From Clostridiales bacterium UBA1248 (lineage in GTDB: Bacteria > Bacillota > Clostridia > Oscillospirales > CAG-272): DNA of 5,610 bases. Positions 1-5,600 of the stretch are shown here, one piece after another. The notes under the pieces are model-generated. The model made no database searches, was not told the DNA's origin, and worked only from the letters and a program-made list of their open reading frames with translations. The stretch lies in NCBI GenBank assembly GCA_002308615.1, contig DBWC01000075.1:1-5610 (forward strand). The letters run 5' to 3'. Position 1 is the stretch's first letter. The number at the start of each line of letters is the position of its first letter. The translations under genes and the position numbers were made by a program.

Positions 1-25
1 GGCGGGAGCAAGCCCCCGCCCTACG
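1..25. repeat. GC-rich hairpin element, possibly an interspersed repeat or operon-end stem-loop
   Basis: Bases 1-20 form an imperfect inverted repeat: GGCGGG at 1-6 pairs with CCCGCC at 15-20, and GC at 8-9 can pair with GC at 12-13 around an A/C mismatch. CTACG follows. It lies 3' of the leftward ROK-PAP2 operon, so it could end that transcript, but the flank that would carry the U-tract on that strand is outside the window. On the + strand no T-run follows. From general familiarity, GC-rich stem-loops of this kind with a CTACG edge recur between genes in gut Clostridia. That is an impression, not a search result. Confidence 0.45.
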
Positions 26-51
26 TTAATTTAAAAATTCTGTATTCAGCA

Positions 52-978
52 TCAATCTTCTTTTACGAATTTCCCGTCTTTGAATATGATCGCGCCGGTG
101 ACCGCGGTTATCGTTACGGTTATGAGCGCGCCGGCGCAGACGTCGGAGAGGAAATGCGCTCCCGCCATTATGCGCGAGGTCATTACGATAAGCACCCACG
201 CAAGCACGCATATGCGCGCGATCTTCCCCGCTTTTTCTTTGCCCAGAGCGTTAAAAATAAACGTTTGCGGCAGAAGCAGGCACGCGCTTGCCGTGTGGCC
301 TGACGGAAACGACTTGAACGCGTCGCTCGCGGGCTTTCCGTTAAGTCTGTACCAGGGCCAGTAACCGTCGTACGTGTTTATCCACTCTCTGTATCTCATT
401 CTGCCGAAGAACAGCTTGAGTCCTTCAACGACGGCAAGCTCCGCAAGAAGCGCGATTATAACAAACGCGAAGATCCGCTGAAGCTGTTTCAGTATATCCT
501 GCTTTATTTTAGAAGCGATGAACAGAAACAGGATCATGAGTCCGGCGCCGGCGAGGGCAAAGATCACCTTGAACCATAAATTATCTGACAAAAACGGACC
601 TTCTGCGACAGTCCAAGGCTTTGTTATGTCCGTCAGCTTGCAGTAATACTTGGCGATCCTGTAAACGACCTGCCAGGACAAAACCGCGCCCGCGGCAGCA
701 AGACCGAAGCCAAGGAGCTTAGGCAAAACGTTTTTTGCCTGTACGCGTATGCAGTACACGGCGCACATTGCGATTATGAAGCATATCGGCAAAAGCGGAA
801 CGGGCTCCGCCCAGATCTCCATGATATTTCCCGCCGTATACGTTGCGGCGCCGCCGGACGTCATAAGATCCGAGACGCTGTAATCAAGCGACGGATTGAT
901 CGCCGTCACCGCGAGAACGGAAATAAGAATAATATATATAATAATTAAAGGAATAAAATATCTTTTTTGCTTTAACAT
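52..978 (-). CDS. PAP2-family membrane phosphatase (type 2 phosphatidic acid phosphatase superfamily)
   Basis: This 308-residue integral membrane protein belongs to the PAP2 acid phosphatase superfamily, whose members remove phosphate from lipid phosphates or pyrophosphates such as phosphatidic acid, phosphatidylglycerol phosphate or undecaprenyl pyrophosphate. The three motifs are visible: K188 to R195 (KX6R), PSGH at 225-228, and SRX3GXHX3D at 268-279, giving the catalytic His228 and His275 and the supporting Asp279. The usual Pro after the motif-1 Arg is Tyr here. Hydrophobic segments lie near 8-27, 60-78, 87-105, 135-155, 168-187, 259-275 and 279-298, so the catalytic domain is the C-terminal half and the first 150 residues or so are an extra membrane region. 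The start at 978 is chosen because AAAGGTGG lies just upstream. An in-frame ATG at 1008 would add ten residues inside the preceding gene. It is the second gene of an operon, 10 nt after the ROK kinase stop. The substrate cannot be told from sequence. Confidence 0.9.
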   Translation of the reverse strand: MLKQKRYFIPLIIIYIILISVLAVTAINPSLDYSVSDLMTSGGAATYTAGNIMEIWAEPVPLLPICFIIAMCAVYCIRVQAKNVLPKLLGFGLAAAGAVLSWQVVYRIAKYYCKLTDITKPWTVAEGPFLSDNLWFKVIFALAGAGLMILFLFIASKIKQDILKQLQRIFAFVIIALLAELAVVEGLKLFFGRMRYREWINTYDGYWPWYRLNGKPASDAFKSFPSGHTASACLLLPQTFIFNALGKEKAGKIARICVLAWVLIVMTSRIMAGAHFLSDVCAGALITVTITAVTGAIIFKDGKFVKED

Positions 979-988
979 GACGCCACCT

Positions 989-1933
989 TTATTTAAGATT
1001 TGCCGCACCTATCAGTCCCGCGTCGTTTCCGAGCTTTGCTATGCGTATTTTTGTCGATTCTCCCAACCCGCGGATGAAAGATTCCTCGTCGATCTTTTTC
1101 TTTAGCGGTATCATCAGGCCGTCGCCTTCGTTAGAGATACCGCCGCCGAGGCTCAGAACCTCCGGCTGAAGCAGGTTTATGACGTTGACTATGCCGCAGG
1201 CGAGGTATGAAACGTATTCGTCTACGACCTGTGCGGCAAGCTTGTCGCCTCTTCTTGCCGCGATGAACGCTGTTTTTCCGCTTACCTTGCCGAGCTCTTC
1301 CGTGACCTTATGCATGACCGAGCCGGGATCTTTTTCCATGGCTTCTTTTGTTCTTGCGATGAGCGCCGTTGCGGAGCTGTACGCTTCCCAGCAGCCTTTT
1401 CTGCCGCAGTTGCACGGTCTGCCGTCCGCACGTATTACCATATGCCCGAATTCACCGCCGGTATGATTGAATCCGGAAAATACCTTTCCGTCAATGACGA
1501 GTCCGCCTCCTACGCCCGTTCCGAGTGTTATGAGCACGGAACACGAGGTGTCCTTCGCGGCCCCCGCCACGGCTTCGCCCAAAGCGGCGGCGTTGGCGTC
1601 GTTTTCTATGATTATGTTCTCAACTCCGGTAAGCGCACGGACTTTATCGACCATCGGATAATGCTCCATACTGAGATTGTGCGCGCGTTCGATATAGCCG
1701 GTCTCGCTGTTTATGGCGCCGGGAGCGGCTATTCCGAGAAGCTCAATCTCCGACGGTTTAAGTCCGTTTTTTGCGCAGAGAGATTTGACAAGAGATGATA
1801 TATCTGACGAAACTGCGTCGTTTCCGCGCTCGGGAAGCGTGGGAGCAGTCAGTCTGTCTGTGATGACGTTGTTTTTGTCAACGAGGGCGGCGGCAATCTT
1901 TGTTCCGCCGAGATCCACACCTATACGATACAT
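989..1933 (-). CDS. ROK-family sugar kinase, glucokinase-like
   Basis: This 314-residue cytoplasmic kinase of the ROK family probably phosphorylates glucose, or a related hexose or amino sugar, with ATP. The N-terminal phosphate loop DLGGTK is at 7-12. END(A)N at 110-114 holds the catalytic base Asp112. The glycine-rich LGTGVGGG is at 137-144. The sugar-binding and zinc segment follows: HTGGEFGH at 157-164, then CNCGRKGC at 174-181 and Glu183, giving zinc ligands His164, Cys174, Cys176 and Cys181. LGGGIS is at 262-267 and the C-terminal LGNDAGLIGAA matches Bacillus-type GlcK. Length is normal for the family. The start at 1933 is preceded by GGAGG with a 6-nt spacer. The upstream in-frame ATG at 1990 lies in the promoter's -35 box and is rejected. 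It is the first gene of a two-gene operon with the PAP2 phosphatase. There is no N-terminal helix-turn-helix, so it is an enzyme rather than a NagC/XylR-type ROK repressor. N-acetylglucosamine or mannose kinase activity remains possible. Confidence 0.93.
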   Translation of the reverse strand: MYRIGVDLGGTKIAAALVDKNNVITDRLTAPTLPERGNDAVSSDISSLVKSLCAKNGLKPSEIELLGIAAPGAINSETGYIERAHNLSMEHYPMVDKVRALTGVENIIIENDANAAALGEAVAGAAKDTSCSVLITLGTGVGGGLVIDGKVFSGFNHTGGEFGHMVIRADGRPCNCGRKGCWEAYSSATALIARTKEAMEKDPGSVMHKVTEELGKVSGKTAFIAARRGDKLAAQVVDEYVSYLACGIVNVINLLQPEVLSLGGGISNEGDGLMIPLKKKIDEESFIRGLGESTKIRIAKLGNDAGLIGAANLK

Positions 1934-1961
1934 GATCAACCTCCGGGTATTTTGTGGATTT

Positions 1962-1990
1962 ATTATATCAGATAAAAAATAAAAAATCAA
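1962..1990 (-). promoter_or_regulatory. Sigma-A-type promoter of the ROK-PAP2 operon
   Basis: Read on the minus strand, TTGATT (1985-1990) and TATAAT (1962-1967) are separated by exactly 17 bp. The -10 is extended: TGA precedes it to give TGATATAAT (1962-1970). Transcription would start near 1955, leaving a leader of about 20 nt that holds the GGAGG ribosome site at 1940-1944. The match is to the housekeeping sigma-70/sigma-A consensus (4/6 at -35, 6/6 at -10). No operator is obvious. Confidence 0.75.
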
Positions 1991-2058
1991 TAGTTTATAA
2001 GAAATTATGTATAAAATTAAGGGATTTCGGCGAAAAATAAAGTGGAAGAGTAAATTTA

Positions 2059-2081
2059 TTTATAAAATATTTATAAAAATA
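2059..2081. repeat. Two-copy AT-rich direct repeat upstream of the rnfC promoter, UP-element-like
   Basis: TTTATAAAA occurs at 2059-2067 and again at 2070-2078, an 11-bp period close to one helical turn, within a longer AT-rich stretch from about 1965 to 2082. It sits roughly 50-70 bp before the predicted rnfC transcription start. A role as an alpha-CTD contact (UP element) or a bent-DNA segment is inferred from position and composition only. Confidence 0.4.
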
Positions 2082-2094
2082 TGCGCGCGTATTA

Positions 2095-2123
2095 TTGTAA
2101 TCACAAACGGTCTATGCTATAAT
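2095..2123 (+). promoter_or_regulatory. Sigma-A-type promoter of the rnfC-rnfD-parA operon
   Basis: TTGTAA (2095-2100) and TATAAT (2118-2123) are separated by 17 bp, and the -10 is extended as TGCTATAAT (2115-2123). The predicted start near 2130 gives a leader of about 44 nt before the rnfC ATG at 2174. It is back to back with the ROK promoter about 105 bp away. An imperfect palindrome, ATATGCGCGCGTAT (2079-2092, one mismatched pair), lies just before the -35 and could be an operator. No known regulator's site was recognised. Confidence 0.75.
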
Positions 2124-2173
2124 ATAAACTGAAGAAGTATTCTGCATATCACAAAACGGACGGACAAACACAA

Positions 2174-3778
2174 ATGGCTTTCACCTTTTCGGGCGGACTT
2201 GACCTGCAGAAGCCGAGCAAGGCTTTTAACGGCAGCATAACGGCGTATTTGACGCCGAAACAAACGGTAATAGATTTTTCCGGGGATAAGACCGCGGGCT
2301 TTTATCCGCTTGTATCTCCGGGTGAGACGGTACTTGCGTATCAGCAGGTCGGAGAACGTATGTTCGGGGAAGATAAAATACCCGTTTACGGCGGCGTCTG
2401 CGGCAGCGTGACGGAAATTATACAAAATTCAGATGGACAGCCGACCGGCGTCAGAATAACGGCGGACGGCGAACGGAAAATCGCCGACGTTTCGGGCTAC
2501 GAGGGGCCTCTTTCCGGACTTTCGCCCGAAAAAATCGTTGAGATCGTAAAAAACGCGGCCGTTCCCTGCCGCGGAAGCCACGTATTTGCTTATAAAAAAC
2601 TGCTTGCAAACACGGGAAAGGCAAAAAGGTTCATACTGAATTTCTGCGAAAGCGAGCCCGGCGTATCGAGCCGCAAGGCGCTTTCCGCGGAGGACCTTGA
2701 CGGCGTGCTGAACGGCGCGAAGCTGCTTATGAAAGCGCTCGATATCCGCCGCTGCGTTATAGGGATCGAACGCGAAAGCCGAGATCTTTTGGCAGAAATC
2801 GCGGAAAAAGTCAAAAACAACACGCTGTTTGAGATAAGAAAAGTCAAGCAAAAGTATCCGCAGGACGAGGAAACGGCGCTTATCTACGCCTTGAACGGCA
2901 CGCTTTTGTCGGACGCGGACGCACCCGAAGGGTCAGGATGCGCAGTTTTTGACGCGGAGACCGCCGCGGCGGTGTACCGCGCGGTCGCGTTCGGCGTTCC
3001 GTACTGCGAACGCGTTGTGACCGTCGAAGGGAAAAACGTGCTTTGCCCGATAGGCACGCCGGTCGCCGAACTGCTTGAATTCTGCGGCGTGAGCCGCGAA
3101 AAAGCCGTAAAACTGATCTCCGGCGGACCTCTGCGCGGCAAATCCTTCAGAAAAGCGGACGATCCGGTGACCGCTCAGACGGACGCGATAACCGTTATTT
3201 ATGAAAACGACGGCGTCCCGATACCGGAAATGACGGTTTGCAGTCGCTGCGGCAGATGCGTAAGCGTCTGTCCGGCGAGAATAATCCCGTACAGGGCGGC
3301 GGAGCTGGCAAAACAGAAAAAATACTCAAAAAGCGCGGAATACGGGACTGCGGCCTGCTGTGAATGCGGATGCTGCGACTACGTATGTCCCGCGTATATA
3401 CCCATAAAAAAGCTGATCCGGACAGCAAAACGCAGGCTTTCCGAGATAAAAAAGAACGAAAATAAAGAGCCGGCGGCGGAAACGACGGCAAAAGAAGCGG
3501 AAACAGAGAACGTTTTTGACGCCGAAACGGAGAAAATCACGGAAACGGAGCCGGAAATCACAGCTGAGCCCGCGGAAACCGCCGCGGAGCCGGTCGATGC
3601 GGCGGAAATAACCGGTGAAACGGGCGCCGACGGACAAAAAGAGGCGAACGAGCCCGACGAAAACGGCGAAATTCCCGCCGATGAGCCGGAGGATCCGGCC
3701 GAAAACGGCGGCGAAACGGAAGAAAAGACGGCAGAAAACGAAGACGAAGACGAAAATGAAGAAAAACAAACTGTTTAA
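2174..3778 (+). CDS. rnfC: RnfC-like subunit of an Rnf-type electron transport complex, divergent, with acidic C-terminal tail
   Basis: This 534-residue protein resembles RnfC/RsxC, the peripheral iron-sulfur flavoprotein that takes electrons from NADH in the Na+/H+-pumping Rnf complex. In order it has an N-terminal barrel/sandwich region (about 1-105), a Complex-I 51-kDa-like region (about 115-260), an SLBB-like region (about 280-325) and a 2x[4Fe-4S] ferredoxin domain with Cys356/359/362/366 and Cys395/398/401/405. Residues from about 424 to the end form a tail with 31 Glu and 8 Asp in the last 104. The glycine-rich loop usual in RnfC (GxGGAxFPT type) is replaced at 124-143 by unrelated residues of equal length. 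NGAECEP is NFCESEP at 156-162, and the two Gly after KYPQ are Asp-Glu (231-232). FMN/NADH binding is therefore doubtful. The usual length is near 440 residues; the excess is the tail. The start fits the family N-terminus, but the Shine-Dalgarno site is weak (only GGACGG about 10 nt upstream). It is the first gene of the operon and overlaps rnfD by 23 nt. Confidence 0.88.
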   Translation: MAFTFSGGLDLQKPSKAFNGSITAYLTPKQTVIDFSGDKTAGFYPLVSPGETVLAYQQVGERMFGEDKIPVYGGVCGSVTEIIQNSDGQPTGVRITADGERKIADVSGYEGPLSGLSPEKIVEIVKNAAVPCRGSHVFAYKKLLANTGKAKRFILNFCESEPGVSSRKALSAEDLDGVLNGAKLLMKALDIRRCVIGIERESRDLLAEIAEKVKNNTLFEIRKVKQKYPQDEETALIYALNGTLLSDADAPEGSGCAVFDAETAAAVYRAVAFGVPYCERVVTVEGKNVLCPIGTPVAELLEFCGVSREKAVKLISGGPLRGKSFRKADDPVTAQTDAITVIYENDGVPIPEMTVCSRCGRCVSVCPARIIPYRAAELAKQKKYSKSAEYGTAACCECGCCDYVCPAYIPIKKLIRTAKRRLSEIKKNENKEPAAETTAKEAETENVFDAETEKITETEPEITAEPAETAAEPVDAAEITGETGADGQKEANEPDENGEIPADEPEDPAENGGETEEKTAENEDEDENEEKQTV

Positions 3779-4799
3779 AAGAGATCTGACGCCGGTAAAA
3801 CGCGGATCCGGCGGCGTGTTCCTGTCCGGATCGTGCTCGGTAGCGGGGATAATGCTGCACGTTATCGCGGCGCTTTTGCCCGTTATCATCTGGGCTGTTT
3901 ATCTGTTCGGAGCGAGAGTTCTGATGGTGATCGCCGTCAGCGTGGCGTCGTGCGTCGCCTCAGAGACGCTTTTAACTCTGATTATATATAAAAAACCGCG
4001 GATAAGCGATCTTACGTCCGTGGTTTCGGGCGTTATGCTCGCAATGACGCTTCCTGCGGCGACACCGCTGTGGATACCGCTTATAGGCGGCGTGACGGCT
4101 ATGGGAATAAAGCATCTTTCCGGCGGACCCGGCAGAAATTTCCTGAATCCCGCGCTGTTTGCGCGTACCGTCATAATGCTCGCGTTCGGAAAACTGATGA
4201 TATATACGGCTCCGTTCGAAAAACTTCCGCTTTTTGCGTCGGTTTCGCCGGAGCTTGCTTCGGAAACGGCGATGAGCGCGCTGAACGCGGGAAAATTCCC
4301 GACGGAATCCGTTTTTGAGCTGCTTTACGGCAGATGCGCCGGAAATATAGGCGAAATATCGGCTTTGCTCATAATTATAGGCGGCGCGTTCCTCATGTTT
4401 CGCAGGATAATTTCGTATAAGATCCCGGCGTCGTTCCTTTTGACGGTCGCCGTTATAACGTACGCGTTTCCCAGAATAGACATAGATTCGAGCTTTGCCG
4501 TTTATACAGTGCTGTCCGGAGGCGTGCTGTTCGCCGCTCTGTTTATGGCGACGGACCACACGACGTCGCCGTGTACGACGCTCGGACAGATAGCGTACGG
4601 CATAGGATGCGGCGGCCTTACCGTGCTTTTGCGGTATTCGGGGCTGTTTTATGACGGCGCGTACCCGGCAGTCCTTATAATGAACGAGCTTGCGCGTCCG
4701 ATCGACGCGCTGGCGTTCAGGATCACAAGCCCGGTCAGAAGCAGAAAAAAGAAAAAAACCGCTGAAACGGCGGAAACGGAGGGCGGTGCGGCAAAATGA
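3756..4799 (+). CDS. rnfD: RnfD-like integral membrane subunit of an Rnf-type complex
   Basis: This 347-residue polytopic membrane protein of the NqrB/RnfD family carries flavin in the membrane part of Rnf and Nqr complexes. Family blocks are clear: GGPGRNFLNPALFAR at 123-137, GNIGEISALLIIIGG at 196-210, SYKIPASF at 220-227, FMATDHTTSP at 263-272 and GIGCGGLTVLLR at 282-293. About nine to ten hydrophobic segments span the chain. The covalent-FMN threonine, normally in an S-x-A-T-P-L type motif, aligns with Thr171, but its surroundings read ASETAM, with Glu before and Ala after the Thr. The N-terminus is basic (MKKNKLFKR) and the C-terminus is a soluble Lys-rich then Ala/Glu/Thr tail. The start at 3756 lies inside rnfC. 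It matches the RnfD N-terminus, whereas the upstream in-frame ATG at 3615 would only add a Lys/Arg-rich shadow of the rnfC tail. No strong Shine-Dalgarno is seen, so translation is probably coupled to rnfC. Its stop overlaps the parA start. Confidence 0.88.
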   Translation: MKKNKLFKRDLTPVKRGSGGVFLSGSCSVAGIMLHVIAALLPVIIWAVYLFGARVLMVIAVSVASCVASETLLTLIIYKKPRISDLTSVVSGVMLAMTLPAATPLWIPLIGGVTAMGIKHLSGGPGRNFLNPALFARTVIMLAFGKLMIYTAPFEKLPLFASVSPELASETAMSALNAGKFPTESVFELLYGRCAGNIGEISALLIIIGGAFLMFRRIISYKIPASFLLTVAVITYAFPRIDIDSSFAVYTVLSGGVLFAALFMATDHTTSPCTTLGQIAYGIGCGGLTVLLRYSGLFYDGAYPAVLIMNELARPIDALAFRITSPVRSRKKKKTAETAETEGGAAK

Positions 4800-5563
4800 G
4801 CATGATAATATCCTTTGCCAATCAAAAAGGCGGAGTCGGAAAATCAACGTCGGCGATCAACGTCGCCGCGGGAATAGCGCTGAAAGGCAAAAAAGTGCTT
4901 CTCGTTGACTGCGACCCGCAGGGCAACACGACGAGCGGCGTAGGCATAAACAAGAAAAATATCACAAAATCAACGTACGACGTGCTGATATCGCGCTGCG
5001 ACGCCGCCGCGGCCGTGATGCCGACGGGATTTGACGGACTTTACATAATGCCGTCCAACATAAGCCTCGCGGGGGCTGAATTTGAGCTTGTCGACACGGA
5101 AAACCGTGAAGCAAGGCTTAAAAAGTCGCTTGCGCAGATAAAAGACGGCTACGATCTGATCGTGATAGACTGTCCGCCGTCGCTCGGGCTCATAACCGTT
5201 AACGCGCTCGTGACGAGCGACGGGATAATCGTGCCCATGCTGTGCGAGTATTTTTCGCTTGAAGGGCTGACGCAGCTTCTGATGACGGTAAAAGAGGTAA
5301 AAAGAAGATACAATCCGTCGCTTGAGCTGACGGGAATACTCATAACGATGTATAACGGCAGGCTGAACCTCTCGCAGGAGGTCGCGGCGGAGCTGAAAAA
5401 ATACTATTCCGGCAAGCTGTTTTCTACCGTTATACCGAGAAGCGTAAAAATATCGGAGGCTCCGGGCTTCGGCGAGCCGATTCAGTATTATGAGAAACGC
5501 GGCAAAGGCGCGGAAGCGTATAACGACGTCTGCGACGAGATAATAAGGCGTACGGGACTGTGA
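4796..5563 (+). CDS. parA: ParA/Soj-family chromosome-partitioning ATPase
   Basis: This 255-residue Soj-type ParA ATPase binds DNA nonspecifically as an ATP dimer and, with ParB bound at parS, helps segregate the chromosome origin and, in Firmicutes, controls replication initiation. The deviant Walker A KGGVGKST is at 11-18 with signature Lys11 and catalytic Lys16. The Walker A' region VDCDPQGN is at 37-44 and includes Asp38 and Asp40. Walker B LIVIDCPP is at 121-128 with Asp125. The IPRSVKISEAPGFGEPI block at 213-229 is typical of Soj and contributes to DNA binding. There is no N-terminal helix-turn-helix, so it is the short chromosomal type rather than the P1-plasmid type. The start at 4796 overlaps the rnfD TGA as ATGA. 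GGAGG at 4778-4782 is 13 nt upstream, longer than ideal, and an alternative ATG lies two codons on. A parS site abuts the stop, supporting a chromosomal origin-proximal location and a parB just past the window. Confidence 0.95.
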   Translation: MSMIISFANQKGGVGKSTSAINVAAGIALKGKKVLLVDCDPQGNTTSGVGINKKNITKSTYDVLISRCDAAAAVMPTGFDGLYIMPSNISLAGAEFELVDTENREARLKKSLAQIKDGYDLIVIDCPPSLGLITVNALVTSDGIIVPMLCEYFSLEGLTQLLMTVKEVKRRYNPSLELTGILITMYNGRLNLSQEVAAELKKYYSGKLFSTVIPRSVKISEAPGFGEPIQYYEKRGKGAEAYNDVCDEIIRRTGL

Positions 5564-5579
5564 TGTTCCACGTGGAACA
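5564..5579. promoter_or_regulatory. parS centromere site (ParB/Spo0J binding)
   Basis: TGTTCCACGTGGAACA is a perfect 16-bp palindrome starting directly after the parA TGA. It fits the widely conserved parS consensus TGTTnCACGTGnAACA bound by ParB/Spo0J. The site being next to parA makes a chance match unlikely. Bound ParB would load here, spread along the flanking DNA, stimulate ParA and recruit SMC. It could also influence transcription of the downstream gene. Confidence 0.95.
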
Positions 5580-5582
5580 AGG

Positions 5583-5600
5583 AGAATTCAGAATTCAGAA
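5583..5600. repeat. Short tandem repeat of AGAATTC between parS and the next gene
   Basis: The 7-bp unit AGAATTC occurs twice in tandem with a partial third copy (AGAA). It lies in the gap after parS. AAGGAG at 5579-5584 resembles a ribosome site, but no start codon follows at a usable distance. GGAGA at the last bases may instead serve the next gene. The function of the repeat is unknown. Confidence 0.5.

Noticed and set aside
1..30. Intrinsic terminator at the hairpin
   Set aside because: No T-run follows on the + strand, and the - strand flank lies outside the window, so the U-tract cannot be seen.
979..1008. Longer start for the PAP2 protein at 1008
   Set aside because: It would begin inside the ROK gene without a ribosome site, while AAAGGTGG sits correctly before the ATG at 978.
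1310..1798. Plus-strand open frame of 162 codons opposite the ROK gene
   Set aside because: It is antisense to a well-conserved kinase and no promoter, ribosome site or domain supports it.
1934..1990. Longer start for the ROK kinase at 1990
   Set aside because: The extra codons cover the -10/-35 promoter. GGAGG precedes the ATG at 1933 and the family N-terminus begins there.
2095..2106. TTGT-AATC-ACAA as a Rex redox-repressor site
   Set aside because: Rex sites have TTGT/ACAA half-sites separated by about 8-10 bases with further symmetric A/T positions. Here the gap is 4, so it does not fit. It is mentioned only as a weak dyad.
3615..3755. Upstream in-frame start that would lengthen RnfD by 47 residues
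   Set aside because: The added part is a Lys/Arg-rich reading of the rnfC acidic-tail DNA in another frame, with no family similarity. The ATG at 3756 fits the RnfD N-terminus.
3326..3889. Minus-strand open frame opposite the rnfC tail
   Set aside because: Its Phe/Arg-rich sequence is just the complement of the GAA/GCG-rich acidic-tail codons.
3972..4847. Long open frame on the minus strand opposite rnfD (291 codons)
   Set aside because: It is Arg/Tyr-rich, without recognisable domains, and fully antisense to a clear RnfD. It is a composition shadow.
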